DNA from: Phytohabitans flavus
GTDB taxonomy: Bacteria; Actinomycetota; Actinomycetes; Mycobacteriales; Micromonosporaceae
Assembly (NCBI RefSeq): GCF_011764545.1
Contig: NZ_AP022870.1
Coordinates: forward strand, 9,182,001-9,246,000
Length of the DNA stretch: 64,000 nt
Direction of reading: 5' to 3'
This document shows positions 47,284-56,364 of the stretch, piece by piece. The notes below the pieces were generated by a model. The model was not told the DNA's origin. It ran no database searches and saw only the letters and a list, made by a program, of their open reading frames with translations. The position numbers and the translations under genes were made by a program. The first letter of the stretch is position 1, and every line of letters starts with the position of its first letter.

Positions 47284-47327
47284 CTTGAACGATCCAATCA
47301 TGCCGCACCGCGCCTTGAACGTTCAAG
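47284..47327. promoter_or_regulatory. Two LacI-family operators, 30 bases apart
   Basis: CTTGAACGTTCAAG at 47314-47327 is a perfect 14-base palindrome with the central CpG typical of LacI-family sites. CTTGAACGATCCAA at 47284-47297 shares the left half exactly. The centre-to-centre distance is 30 bases, about three helical turns. They precede the LacI-type gene by 17 bases and lie in the divergent promoter region. Confidence 0.75.
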
Positions 47328-47343
47328 AGGATAGAAGGTACGA

Positions 47344-48315
47344 ATGGCCGATAAGGTGACGATCGCCACGGTCGCCGCGCACGCCAACGTGTCGCGGCAG
47401 ACCGTCTCGAACGTGCTCAACACTCCGCACCTGGTCCGCGAGGAGACACGGGAGCGGGTGCGCGAGGCGATCGCTGCCCTCGGCTATCGGGCCAACCAGG
47501 CCGCCCGGCTCATGCGCACCGGCCGGTCGCACCTGCTGGCCGTGCGGATCGAGCCCACCCAGGACGGGATCAACGGCTCGGTCCTCGACCGCTTCCTGCA
47601 CGGGCTGACCGAGGCGGCCGCCCCGGCGGGATATCGCATCCTGCTCTACGCCGCCGCCGACGACAAAGCCGAGATCACCACCTACGACGACCTGCTCGCC
47701 ACGTACGAGCTGGACGGCTTCGTGCTGACCAGCACCCACCACGGCGACGTGCGCACCTCGTGGCTGGCCGAGCGGGGCGTGCCGTTCGTGACGTTCGGCC
47801 GGCCGTGGGGCGCGCCCGACAGCCACCCGTGGGTGGACGTGGACAACGCGGCCGGCACCGACGCGGCCACCCGCCACCTGCTCGACGCCGGCCACCGGCG
47901 GATCGGCTTCATCGGCTGGCCCGAGGGCTCCGGCGTCGGCGACGCCCGCCGCTCGGGCTGGGCCGCCGCGGCGGGTCCGGAGTCCGCCGACCTCGCTCGT
48001 GCCACAGTGGACGGTGTGGCCGAGGGCGAGGCGGCGGCGCGCGACCTGCTGTCCATATCGGACCCACCTACCGCCCTTGTGTGCGCTAGCGACTCGCTGG
48101 CCGCCGGAGCCTACGCCGTGGTGCCGCCGGGCGTCGCGGTCACCGGCTTTGACGACACCGCGGTCGCCCGCGTACTCGGGCTCACCAGCGTGGCGCAGCC
48201 GCTCGCCGAGGCGGCCGCCCGCTGTGTCGACCTTCTCGCCGGCGTGCTCGACGGGGGCACCACGCCGCGCCCTGTGCTCCTACCACCTTCCCTAGTGATC
48301 CGCCACTCTGCCTGA
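47344..48315 (+). CDS. LacI-family transcriptional regulator
   Basis: A 323-residue repressor-type protein. The HTH and hinge are at 1-60 (VTIATVAAHANVSRQTVSNVLN, LGYRANQAARLMRTGRS), and the periplasmic-binding-protein-like sugar domain runs to the end with DGFVLTSTHH, RRIGFIGWPEGSG and VTGFDDTAVARVLGLTSV. It should bind the CTTGAACGTTCAAG palindrome in its own promoter region and respond to the sugar imported by the following genes. It is 12 bases ahead of the binding-protein gene. Confidence 0.93.
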   Translation: MADKVTIATVAAHANVSRQTVSNVLNTPHLVREETRERVREAIAALGYRANQAARLMRTGRSHLLAVRIEPTQDGINGSVLDRFLHGLTEAAAPAGYRILLYAAADDKAEITTYDDLLATYELDGFVLTSTHHGDVRTSWLAERGVPFVTFGRPWGAPDSHPWVDVDNAAGTDAATRHLLDAGHRRIGFIGWPEGSGVGDARRSGWAAAAGPESADLARATVDGVAEGEAAARDLLSISDPPTALVCASDSLAAGAYAVVPPGVAVTGFDDTAVARVLGLTSVAQPLAEAAARCVDLLAGVLDGGTTPRPVLLPPSLVIRHSA

Positions 48316-48327
48316 AGGAGATCGACA

Positions 48328-49566
48328 ATGATACGAAAGACCGTCCTCGCCGCCATGGCGGCCGGCGCGGTGCTGGCCAGCGCCGCGTGCGGCAGTGGTT
48401 TCGACGACGACTCCGCCGACTCCGCCCAGCAGCAGTCCGGGCCGGTGTCGTTGCAGATCCTCATCGGCTCGTCCGGGCAGGCCGAGACCACCGCCGTGCA
48501 GGAGGCCGCGGCGAAGTGGGCCAGCTCATCCGGCAACACCGCGACCGTCACACCGGCCCAGGATCTGACCCAGCAGCTCGGCCAGGCGTTCGCCGGCGAC
48601 AGCCCGCCGGATGTGTTCTATGTGGACGCCGGCCGCTTCGCCGACTACGCGAGCGTGGGCGCGCTTGAGCCGTACGGCGACAAGATCAGCAACTCGAACG
48701 ACTTCTACGAGAGCCTGCGCACCACGTTCACGTACGACGGCAAGCTCTACTGCGCGCCCAAGGACTTCTCGACGCTCGGGCTGGTGGTCAACACCGACCT
48801 GTGGAGCAAGGCCGGCCTGACCGAGGCGGACGTCCCGACCACCTGGGACCAGCTCACCTCGGTCTCCCAGAAGATCAAGGCGAGCGGGACGGTGCCGCTG
48901 GCGCTCGGCGACACCCGGGACCGGATCGGCGCGTTCATGGTGCAGGCCGGCGGCTGGATCACCAGCGCGGACGGCAAGACGGCCACCGCCGACACCCCGG
49001 AAAACCTCCAGGCGCTCCAGTACGTCCAGGGCCTGCTCAAGAACAAGTACGCCGAGTACCCGAAGGCGATGGACGCCGGTTGGGCCGGTGAGGCGTTCGG
49101 CAAGGGCAAGGCGGCGATGACCATCGAGGGCAACTGGATCAAGGGCGCGCTGAAGGCGGACTTCCCGAACGTCAAGTACACCGTGCACCCGCTCCCCGCC
49201 GGTCCCAAGGGCCAGGGCACGCTCTCGTTCACCACGTGCTGGGGTATCGCGGCGAAGAGCAAGAACAAGGACGCGGCGGTCAAGTTCGTCGAGGCGATGA
49301 CCACGGCCGAGCAGCAGTTGGCGTACGCCACGGCGTTCGGCGTGATGCCGTCCCGCCAGTCGGCCGGCGCGCAGTTCACCCAGCAGTTCCCGACCGACAA
49401 GGCGTTCATCGACGGCGTCGCGTACGCGCAGGGCCCGGTCAATGCGCCCAAGATGGACAGCGTCCTCTCCGACTTCGACACCGGCCTGCAGGGCCTGACG
49501 AGCGGCGACCCCAAGGCGCTGCTGGCTCGCGTGCAGAAGAACACCGAAGCCGCGCTGGGGCAATGA
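48328..49566 (+). CDS. ABC transporter sugar-binding lipoprotein
   Basis: A 412-residue solute-binding protein of cluster B. The signal peptide MIRKTVLAAMAAGAVLASAAC ends with a lipobox Cys at residue 21 (ASAAC), followed by an acidic Ser/Gln linker. The mature domain has FAGDSPPDVFYVDAGRFADYA, YCAPKDFSTLGLVVNTDLW and GKAAMTIEGNWIKGAL, typical of maltose/multiple-sugar binding proteins. AAGGAG precedes ATG 48328. Its stop overlaps the first permease start (ATGA). Confidence 0.93.
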   Translation: MIRKTVLAAMAAGAVLASAACGSGFDDDSADSAQQQSGPVSLQILIGSSGQAETTAVQEAAAKWASSSGNTATVTPAQDLTQQLGQAFAGDSPPDVFYVDAGRFADYASVGALEPYGDKISNSNDFYESLRTTFTYDGKLYCAPKDFSTLGLVVNTDLWSKAGLTEADVPTTWDQLTSVSQKIKASGTVPLALGDTRDRIGAFMVQAGGWITSADGKTATADTPENLQALQYVQGLLKNKYAEYPKAMDAGWAGEAFGKGKAAMTIEGNWIKGALKADFPNVKYTVHPLPAGPKGQGTLSFTTCWGIAAKSKNKDAAVKFVEAMTTAEQQLAYATAFGVMPSRQSAGAQFTQQFPTDKAFIDGVAYAQGPVNAPKMDSVLSDFDTGLQGLTSGDPKALLARVQKNTEAALGQ

Positions 49567-50588
49567 GCAGAAAACGTTCGGCCGTTCGGGGCGGCGAGGC
49601 GGTCGCTGGCTGGCTCTTCGTCGCCCCGGTCGTAGTGATCCTCGGTCTCTTCCTGCTGCTGCCCATCCTGATGGCGCTGTGGGTGAGCCTCACCGGCTGG
49701 AACGGGCAGGGTAGCCCGTTCCGGTCCGGTGTGCCCTTCGTCGGCACGGACAACTACGCCTCGCTCTTGACCGAGGACGGCCTGCCCCGCCAGGACTTCA
49801 TGACGAGCATCCGGAACAACCTGTACTACGTGCTGCTCGTCGTGCCGATACAGACCGCGCTGGCGCTCGGGCTCGCGCTCGTGGTCAACCAGCGGATGCT
49901 CAAGAGCAAGGGGTTCTTCCGGACCGCCTTCTACTTCCCGTCGGTCACCAGCTCGGTGGCGATCAGCGTCGTGTTCCTGTTCATCTTCGCCAACTCCGGT
50001 GCGGTGAACGCGCTGCTCGGGATGGTGGGGATCCAAGGGCCGGTGTGGTTCAACGACTCGCGCGGCCTCATCCACATACTGCTCGACACCGTGGGCGTGA
50101 ACAGCCCACCGCGCGCGCTCGTCGACCACGGCATGCTGAGCCTGACCTGGTGGGACTGGCTCGCCGGGCCGAGCGTGGCGATGTCCGCGATCATCGCGCT
50201 GGTGGTCTGGACCACGTCCGGCACGTTCATGCTGATGTTCCTCGCGGCACTCCAGAACGTGCCCCAGCAGGTGGAGGAGGCGAGCCTCATCGACGGTGCC
50301 AACCGCTGGCAGCGGCTGCGGTTCGTCACGATCCCGATGATCAAGCCGACCGTGTTCCTGGTGCTCACGCTCGGGTTGATCAGCACCTGGCACGTCTTCG
50401 ACCAGATCTACGTGATGAGCCAGGGCAATCCGGCGAAGACCACGCTCACCCCGGCATTCCTGTCGTACCGCACGGCGTTCAAGGACTTCGAGTACGGCCG
50501 GGGCGCCGCGATCTCGTTCGTGCTCTTCCTGATCATCGTGGTGATGACGCTGCTACAGCGGTGGATACTCCGGGAGCGGAAGTCATGA
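49563..50588 (+). CDS. ABC sugar permease, MalF/UgpA type
   Basis: A 341-residue inner-membrane subunit with about six spans and the EAA coupling loop EEASLIDGANRWQRLRFVTIPMIKP. An unusual loop of about 40 residues (NDSRGLIHILLDTVGVNSPPRALVDHG) sits before the fourth span. It pairs with the following MalG-type protein. Stop and start overlaps join all three transport genes. No ATPase gene is present in the operon, as is usual where a shared MsiK-type ATPase serves several importers. Confidence 0.92.
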   Translation: MSRKRSAVRGGEAVAGWLFVAPVVVILGLFLLLPILMALWVSLTGWNGQGSPFRSGVPFVGTDNYASLLTEDGLPRQDFMTSIRNNLYYVLLVVPIQTALALGLALVVNQRMLKSKGFFRTAFYFPSVTSSVAISVVFLFIFANSGAVNALLGMVGIQGPVWFNDSRGLIHILLDTVGVNSPPRALVDHGMLSLTWWDWLAGPSVAMSAIIALVVWTTSGTFMLMFLAALQNVPQQVEEASLIDGANRWQRLRFVTIPMIKPTVFLVLTLGLISTWHVFDQIYVMSQGNPAKTTLTPAFLSYRTAFKDFEYGRGAAISFVLFLIIVVMTLLQRWILRERKS

Positions 50589-51504
50589 GCCGCACGGAGG
50601 CGACCCCCGGGGCGCACCGACAAGGGCGGGACGAGCCCGAGGCGCCACGCCGGCGGAGCAAGCGCAGATCCAGGCCGCGCGGGCTCGTCAACACGTTCGT
50701 CGGGTACTCGATCCTGATCTTCTTCGCGCTGGTCTTCCTGTACCCGTTCGTGATCCAGCTGGCCAACTCCTTGAAGAGCGAGCCGGACGCAGCGGCGAAC
50801 CCGCTCTCGCCGATACCGCACCCGGTGTCCTTCGCCGGCTTCGAGCGGATCTTCGAGGGGACCAACTTCCCGCTCTGGCTGGTCAACTCGCTGCTGGTGA
50901 CCACGGTCATCACGGTCGGCCGGGTGTTCTTCGACTCGCTGGCCGGGTACGCGCTGGCCCGGCTCCGCTTCCGTGGCCGGCAGGCGATCTTCGCGGGCGT
51001 CATCGCGGTGATGGCGGTGCCCGGCGTGGTGCTGCTGATCCCGAAGTTCCTGGTGCTCAACCAGTTCGGCATCTACGACAGCTACACCGCGCTGATCCTG
51101 CCGATCATCGTGGACGCGGCCGGCGTGTTCATCATGAAGCAGTTCTTCGAGTCGGTGCCGGCCAGCATGGAGGAGGCGGCCCGGATCGACGGGGCGAGCG
51201 TCTTCCGCACGTACTGGTCGGTGGTGCTGCCGATGGCCCGGCCGGCGCTGATCACGCTGACGATCCTGTCCTTCCAGGGCTCGTGGAACGAGTTTCCGCA
51301 CACCCTCGTCGCCGTACAGGACCCCGACCTCTTCACACTGCCGCGCGGCCTGGCCGACCTGGTCAGCGGCTCGCTGGGGGCGGCACGCAGTACCCACTGA
51401 AGCTCGGCGCGGCTTTGCTCGCCACGATCCCGGTGGCGATCATTTTCGTGATCTTCCAGCGGTACTTCGTCCGCGGCGCCACGGAAGGAGCCGATAAGGG
51501 CTAG
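50585..51504 (+). CDS. ABC sugar permease, MalG/UgpE type, frame break near 51378
   Basis: The first frame gives a cytoplasmic Arg-rich start, LVNTFVGYSILIFFALVFLYPFV and the EAA loop MEEAARIDGASVFRTYWSVVLPMARP, then ends early at RSTH. After the G run at 51376-51380 the frame one base earlier reads GGTQYPLKLGAALLATIPVAIIFVIFQRYFVRGATEGADKG, the conserved MalG C-terminus. One added base restores about 306 residues. Confidence 0.9.
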
Positions 51505-51515
51505 ACCCAAATACA

Positions 51516-51587
51516 TTGAGCTACCGCGATGTCCGCCGTGGCCCGGACCGTTGCTCCCGCGGCCTCACCCTCCGCGCTTCACAACCC
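51516..51587 (+). repeat. Block A dispersed repeat, long copy 2
   Basis: Begins 12 bases past the sugar permease stop, starting ttgagctaccgcgatgtccg. It differs from 44814-44885 at about six of 72 positions by eye, mostly transitions. Confidence 0.8.
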
Positions 51588-51909
51588 CACGCCGCCGCCC
51601 GCCCGTAGGCGGGTGGCGGCGCGGCGCGGCGGCCGATGTCGTATCGCGTAACGTCCCGGCCGCGCTGCGGATCGTGGTCGACAGCGGCAAGAGGTGAGCG
51701 CGCCGGTCGCATTCGCTCTGCTTCCTTATAGGAAGTGGCCCCACGATCTGCCCGGACATCGTGTTAGCCGCTGCTCGCCGACGGCGGCCGCCGAGGGGGA
51801 TGCGACCCTCGTTCGCGGTGATCAAGGCCTCGTCCGCCGATCCCTGACCCACTAGGTCCATTGAGAGCTTTCAGGGGTGAGGGGTCTCAGCAGAGCTCGC
51901 CTGACAACC

Positions 51910-51965
51910 GGCAGATCGTGGTACCGAGCCGCCCCTGTGACGGCCGTTCCGTACCACGATCTGCC
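51910..51965. repeat. Block B hairpin: perfect 15-base arms
   Basis: ggcagatcgtggtac (51910-51924) pairs exactly with gtaccacgatctgcc (51951-51965), with a 26-base loop. Same arm sequence as at 4777-4824. Confidence 0.8.
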
Positions 51966-52097
51966 CGGACACGGCGATGGCCGCAGGCATTTTCCTTGAT
52001 CGGCGTGGTTGCGGGGTGCCATCCCCGCGTCCGTGGTGAAAGAGCACCCCTCCAAGGGCATTTTTCAGGCCGGGTCCATGGGGGCGAGGCAAATTGG

Positions 52098-52223
52098 GGT
52101 TGGGGCTTGAACCGCGGGGCTGGCAGTGGAGGTCGGGGTTTCGGCGAGCGCTAGCGAGTCGCCGGCCGGAGCGGTGCCCGCGGGAGCAAACGGTCCGCAG
52201 GTGACGCGGACCGGGGAATATCT
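52098..52223 (-). repeat. Dispersed 3'-flanking repeat, copy 2 (block D)
   Basis: Inverse copy of 4406-4531. On the minus strand it begins agatattccccggtccgcg 40 bases past the GNAT stop. In this copy CGGTCCGC-gtcacct-GCGGACCG forms a perfect 8-bp hairpin, degenerate in copy 1, so it could act as a terminator. Confidence 0.75.
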
Positions 52224-52263
52224 GCCTAAAGAACCGTCCCGGCCGCCGATGCCCGAAGCTTCG

Positions 52264-52814
52264 CTAGAGGCTCGTGTGGAGGCGGTGCTGGGGATTAGTT
52301 GGTCGTCGACGTCGAGCGCGCGGGTGGCGCCGTCGGGCTCCCAGCCTGCCGAGCCGAGGAACTTGCGGGTGGCTGGGTCGCCGTCGTAGACCCAGGCCAC
52401 CGCGGTCGCCAGGCTGTCTTCGCGCCACAGGTCGACGCTCGCCGCGAGTAGCCGGCTGCCGTGGCCGCGGCGGCCCCAGCGCGGCTCGACGAGCAGGTCG
52501 GTGAAGGCCGCCACGTCCGCGCCAAGTGGTGGCTCGTCGGGCGCGAGCGCCTGCTCGTCGGCGGGTCCGGAGGCGGCGAAACCGACCAGGTACGTGCTCT
52601 CCGCCTGCTCGAACGCGACAAGCACCCGGTGCCGCGCGGTAGGCGGCTCCTCGATCGCGTTGCGCCACTGGTCGGCGATCCACGCTTCGTCGAGGCGGTC
52701 GAGCGCGCGGGCCGGGAGCACCTTGCGGTACGCGGTCCGCCACGTCGAGAGCTGCATGCGTGCGATCTCGCCGGCGTCCTCGGGACGGGCCGGCCGTACG
52801 AACCCCGTGGCCAT
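52264..52814 (-). CDS. GNAT-family N-acetyltransferase, frame break near 52291
   Basis: About 183 residues when repaired: MATGFVRPARPEDAGEIARMQLSTWRTAY, an acetyl-CoA loop VEPRWGRRGHGSRLLAASV, and the C-terminal FLGSAGWEPDGATRALDVD. The first frame runs on past LDVDDQLIP into a low-complexity tail to 52065 that has no GNAT character. After the C run on the coding strand (GGGG at 52290-52293 here) the frame one base earlier gives QHRLHTSL and a stop at 52264, a typical GNAT ending. The tail is therefore an artefact. Substrate unknown. Confidence 0.85.
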
Positions 52815-52864
52815 GGGTGACCAGCCTACGGAGGTGGGGCGGGCCCACCGCGCCGGCCCCGCTC

Positions 52865-53692
52865 TCAAGCTGCTCGGCGGGCGCGGCCAGCGGTCAGCCC
52901 CGAGCGGATCGTGCGGGCGGTCTCGACGGCGCCCAGCCCGGCGGCCAGCGCGGCGGGCGTCAGCGCGCTCACCACGTCGTACGGGTCGAGGAGCCCCGCC
53001 GCCACCAGCCGCCCCAGGCTGCGGGCGGCGCGGTACAGCGTGTTGTTGCGCTCGCCGACCGGCGCCGACCGCACGCGCGTGACCTCGTTGTCCAGCGCGG
53101 CCGCCGCGTACCGCCCCGGGTGCCGGACCACCGGCGGCGGTGGCGGTGGGGGTGGGATGACCAAGCGCAGCAGCGTGGGCGGGCAGGGTGGCGCCGGGCC
53201 GCGGCTGATCCACCTGTAGCGCGTGCCGTTGCCGTGCACGGAAGGCGGGGCCACCACGTAGCCACCTTCGCCGCGCCAGTCGACGCCGGGCAGCAGCCGG
53301 ACCCGGTTGGGTGCGCCGCTGGCCGCGAAGTAGAGGTGCAGCCCGCCCGAGCCGGTCTGCACCATCGGGATGTCGGCCAGGTCGCCGACGAGGTCGCGGA
53401 GCAGGTACAGGCCGGCCGGAGTGTCCACATCGCACACATCGACGGCGACCCCGGTGCGGAGCCCGACATTCGCCTCCGGCCAGGCGGCCCACCAGCGGCG
53501 CACCTGCTCGGGATCGGTGCTCGCCTCGTGCAGGCCGGCGGTGATCAGTCGGGGGTGCCACCGGGGGTGCTTGCCGGCCCGGTCGCAGTGCGCGCGCCGG
53601 CACGAGCAGCGGCCACCGCCGAGCCCGGTGTGGAGGGGGAGCACGGGGAGACCGCTCTTCGCGTACCACAGTGCGCTCTCGATCGGTCGCAT
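52865..53692 (-). CDS. Primase-polymerase (prim-pol) domain protein
   Basis: A 275-residue protein with the archaeo-eukaryotic primase-type bifunctional primase/polymerase N-terminal domain: LWYAKSGLPVLPLHTG, a zinc-like Cys group (CSCRRAHCDRAGKHPRWHP), the catalytic acidic motif VCDVDTPAG and VQTGSGGLHLYF, then VDWRGEGGYVVAPPS. A poly-Pro linker and a short helical region follow; no helicase domain is present. Such stand-alone proteins occur on actinobacterial chromosomes as well as plasmids and phages. It is 50 bases from the GNAT gene on the same strand and diverges from the YcaQ-like gene. Confidence 0.85.
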   Translation of the reverse strand: MRPIESALWYAKSGLPVLPLHTGLGGGRCSCRRAHCDRAGKHPRWHPRLITAGLHEASTDPEQVRRWWAAWPEANVGLRTGVAVDVCDVDTPAGLYLLRDLVGDLADIPMVQTGSGGLHLYFAASGAPNRVRLLPGVDWRGEGGYVVAPPSVHGNGTRYRWISRGPAPPCPPTLLRLVIPPPPPPPPVVRHPGRYAAAALDNEVTRVRSAPVGERNNTLYRAARSLGRLVAAGLLDPYDVVSALTPAALAAGLGAVETARTIRSGLTAGRARRAA

Positions 53693-53752
53693 TGGGTGAT
53701 CGTATCGAACGTGTGTGCTAATTGTCGTACGGGTGAGTTAACGTCCGGTGCG

Positions 53753-54958
53753 ATGACCGTTCCAGAGTCCTTGTCGATCGCCCAGGCCCGCCGGATCGCG
53801 CTGGCCGCCCAGGGTTTCGCCGACCCCGCGCCGACGGGTGCCGTGACCATGCGGCACCTGCGCCGGGTGCTGTCCCGCACCGGCCTGCTCCAGATCGACT
53901 CGGTCAATGTGCTTCAGCGAGCCCACTACCTGCCGATATACAGCCGGCTGGGGCCATACCCGACGGCGTTGCTGGACCGCGCGGCCTACGGGCGCCCCCC
54001 GGAGCTTTTCGAGTACTGGGGGCACGAGGCCTCGCTGATCCCGGTGGCGCTGCACCCCGCGCTGCGGTGGCGGATGGCCGGTGCCCACGCCTGGGGAGGC
54101 GTGCAGCGCATCGCCGAAGAGGATCCGAAGCTTGTCGACTGGGTGCGTGACGAGGTCGCGGTCAACGGGCCGCTGACCGCCGCCGAGATCGAGCACGAGG
54201 CGCCCCGGGAAAAGGGCAACTGGGGGTGGAATTGGTCGTCCGTCAAGCGGGCGCTCGAGTTCCTCTTCTGGGCCGGAGAGGTCGTCGCCGCCCGGCGCAG
54301 CGGCAGCTTCGCGAGGGTGTATGACCTGCCCGAGCGGGTGCTGCCGGCCGAGGTGCTGGCCGCGCCGACGCCGACGCCCGCCGAGGCGTATCGGGAGCTT
54401 GTCGCGGTGGCCGCCCGCTCGCTCGGCGTGGCGGCCGAGCTTGAGCTGCGCGACTACTTCCGGCTCCCGGTCGCCGGCGCACGGGCCGCGATCCCCGAGC
54501 TCGTCGACGCCGGTGTGCTGCTCCCGGTCGAGGTGCACGGCTGGCGCCAGCCGGCGTATCTGCACGCCGACGCCAAGCTGCCCCGGTGGGTGCGCGGTGA
54601 CACGCTGGTCAGCCCGTTCGACCCGCTGATTTGGGAGCGGGCGCGCACCGAGCGGCTGTTCGGCTTCAGCTACCGGATCGAGATCTACACGCCGGCGCAC
54701 AAGCGGGTGCACGGCTACTACGTGCTCCCGTTCCTGCAAGGTGACAGGTTCACCGCGCGGGTCGACCTCAAGGCCGACCGCAAGGCGGGCGTGCTCCGCG
54801 TGCCGGCGGCCTGGCTGGAGCCGGGCGCCGACCCGGAGACGACCGCGGAAGGGCTCGCCGCCGAGCTGCGGCGGCTCGCGGGGTGGCTGGGCCTGGCGGA
54901 GGTGGCGCCGCCCGAGGGCGGAGACCTGAGGCTGAGAAGCGCCCTCGGTGTACGGTGA
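53753..54958 (+). CDS. YcaQ-like winged-helix DNA glycosylase-family protein (HTH_42)
   Basis: A 401-residue protein of the YcaQ/AlkX family. It has SIAQARRIALAAQGF, LLQIDSVNVLQRAHYLPIYSRLGPY, WGHEASLIPV and later WDPLxW-like FDPLIWERARTERLFGF with the C-terminal YKPxxKR-like YTPAHKRVHGYYVLPFL. Family members with a QxQ catalytic motif unhook interstrand crosslinks; here the corresponding stretch reads LLQIDSV, as in many actinobacterial homologues, so activity is uncertain. ATG 53753 is used; the upstream frame is a shadow. Confidence 0.85.
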   Translation: MTVPESLSIAQARRIALAAQGFADPAPTGAVTMRHLRRVLSRTGLLQIDSVNVLQRAHYLPIYSRLGPYPTALLDRAAYGRPPELFEYWGHEASLIPVALHPALRWRMAGAHAWGGVQRIAEEDPKLVDWVRDEVAVNGPLTAAEIEHEAPREKGNWGWNWSSVKRALEFLFWAGEVVAARRSGSFARVYDLPERVLPAEVLAAPTPTPAEAYRELVAVAARSLGVAAELELRDYFRLPVAGARAAIPELVDAGVLLPVEVHGWRQPAYLHADAKLPRWVRGDTLVSPFDPLIWERARTERLFGFSYRIEIYTPAHKRVHGYYVLPFLQGDRFTARVDLKADRKAGVLRVPAAWLEPGADPETTAEGLAAELRRLAGWLGLAEVAPPEGGDLRLRSALGVR

Positions 54959-55028
54959 GGCGGTGAGCGAGCGGGCGCCGGTGACGCCTGCCCGGCACGG
55001 CGTGGAGCGAGCGACCCCGGGAGGCGCA

Positions 55029-55525
55029 GTGACCAGCGTGGCCGATCCCACCGCCGCCCCGCCGCCCCGCACTACTTCGTGCCCCCGCCGCCTGGCCGGT
55101 TCACCCGGCTGCTGGCCCGGTCACCTCGGTGGCTGGCCCCGGCCGCGGTGCTCGGCTGCCTCGCCGCCGCCGCGGGCTACGTCACGATCGCCAACCCGAC
55201 GGACTCGACCGCCGACGCGACGCCGACCTGCCTGCTCAAGCTCACCACCGGGCTTGACTGCCCGGGGTGCGGCGGGACCCGCGCGTTTTGGTACATGATC
55301 AATGGTGACCTGCCGGCCGCCGCCCGGCACCACGCGCTGTTCATCTTCGCGGTGCCCTTCCTCGTGTATGTGTACGTGGCGTGGGTTAGCAAGCAGGTCT
55401 TCGGCAAGAAGCTGCCCAAGCTGAGCGTGACGCCCACGATGATCGGCGTCTTCCTCTCCGCGTGGCTGGCGTTCAGCATCCTGCGCAACCTGCCGTGGGC
55501 GCCATTCACCTGGTTCTACGTCTAG
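55029..55525 (+). CDS. DUF2752 membrane protein, frame break near 55068
   Basis: GTG 55029 begins VTSVADPTAAPPP; after the C run at 55066-55069 the frame one base earlier continues HYFVPPPPGRFTRLLARSP, then a membrane span, the DUF2752 core CLLKLTTGLDCPGCGGTRAFWYMINGD and two further spans ending RNLPWAPFTWFYV. One added base unites the Pro-rich cytoplasmic start with the core, giving about 165 residues. CPGCGGTRA is the family hallmark (CxxC). Function is unknown. Confidence 0.8.
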
Positions 55526-55540
55526 GGCCTGTTTCGCGTC

Positions 55541-56353
55541 TCAGGCCGCGGCGGCCTCTGCCGGCACCCGGCGGATCGCGATGTCGCCGCTGGCCGTGCG
55601 GACTTCGACGCTGAGCTCGTGGCCCGCCTCGCCACCGCCACCGGCGGCGGTCATGTCCAGGTCGTTGGTGGTACGCCCGGAGATCGTGCCCAGGTCGAGC
55701 CACACGCCGGTGCCACTGCGCACGCCCACCGCGACGTCGCCGCTCGCGGTGCGCACCTTGACCGTGCCGCGGTGGGCCGAGCCGATCCGCACTTCGCCGG
55801 AGGCGGTGCGCGCCTTCACGCCCGCGCCGGCCGTGCCGATGTCGATCCTGCCGCTGGCCACGCTCGTGTCGACCGGGCCGCCGACCTGCTGGGCCGTGAC
55901 GTCGCCGGCAGCGCCGCTCACCTGTAGCTCGCCGTCGACCTGGCCGGCCGTGACGTCGCCGCTGGCGATCTTCACCTTGGCGTCGCCGGCGATGTGCTCG
56001 AGGAACATGTCACCGGAGGCGCCGACCGCGTCAAGCGCGGCGAACCGGCCGCGGCAGGTCACGTCGGCCGAGGCTGTCCTGAGGCGCAGCCGGCTGTCCA
56101 GCGGCACGCGGATGGTGATCAGCAGCGAGGCAGGGCGGCGGGCCAGCCAGCCGCCGTCCGGCACGGCCACGGTCAGCGTGTCGCCGCGCAGCTCGACGGT
56201 GGTGCGCTCAGCGGCCTCGTGCGAGGCGGGACGGTCGTCGTACGGCTGGACGTCGACCACGGCCGTATCGCGCTCCTCGGCGGTTATCTCCAGCGCACCG
56301 GCGGGCAGCTTGACGACGGCGTTGACGGGTCCAGCGGTCGGAAACTCGGACAT
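55541..56353 (-). CDS. DUF4097-family beta-helix protein
   Basis: A 270-residue protein with the short repeating ASGDV/TASGEV units of DUF4097/DUF2807 (VGASGDMFLEHIAGDAKVKIASGDVTAGQV, RTASGEVRIGSA, RTASGDVAVGVRSG), predicted to form a beta-solenoid from about residue 95 to 250. There is no signal peptide or membrane anchor, unlike many relatives, so it looks cytoplasmic. It lies 11 bases after the RHH gene and is very probably cotranscribed with it. Role unknown; possibly a scaffold or regulatory partner. Confidence 0.85.
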   Translation of the reverse strand: MSEFPTAGPVNAVVKLPAGALEITAEERDTAVVDVQPYDDRPASHEAAERTTVELRGDTLTVAVPDGGWLARRPASLLITIRVPLDSRLRLRTASADVTCRGRFAALDAVGASGDMFLEHIAGDAKVKIASGDVTAGQVDGELQVSGAAGDVTAQQVGGPVDTSVASGRIDIGTAGAGVKARTASGEVRIGSAHRGTVKVRTASGDVAVGVRSGTGVWLDLGTISGRTTNDLDMTAAGGGGEAGHELSVEVRTASGDIAIRRVPAEAAAA

Positions 56354-56364
56354 GACAGCTCCTC

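Larger units (their letters stand above)
51505..52263. other. Gene-free repeat island between the sugar locus and GNAT
   Basis: About 760 bases without a convincing gene once the GNAT frame break is recognised. It holds block A (51516-51587), a half-degenerate block B near 51735-51745 with a CTTCCT-tat-AGGAAG hairpin beside it, block B (51910-51965), a GCGGGG/CCCCGC hairpin near 52014-52031 and block D in inverse orientation (52098-52223). Confidence 0.7.

Noticed and set aside
52065..52263. C-terminal extension of the GNAT protein
   Set aside because: It lies after a homopolymer frame break, overlaps the block D repeat and has no GNAT character; the true ending QHRLHTSL is in the next frame.
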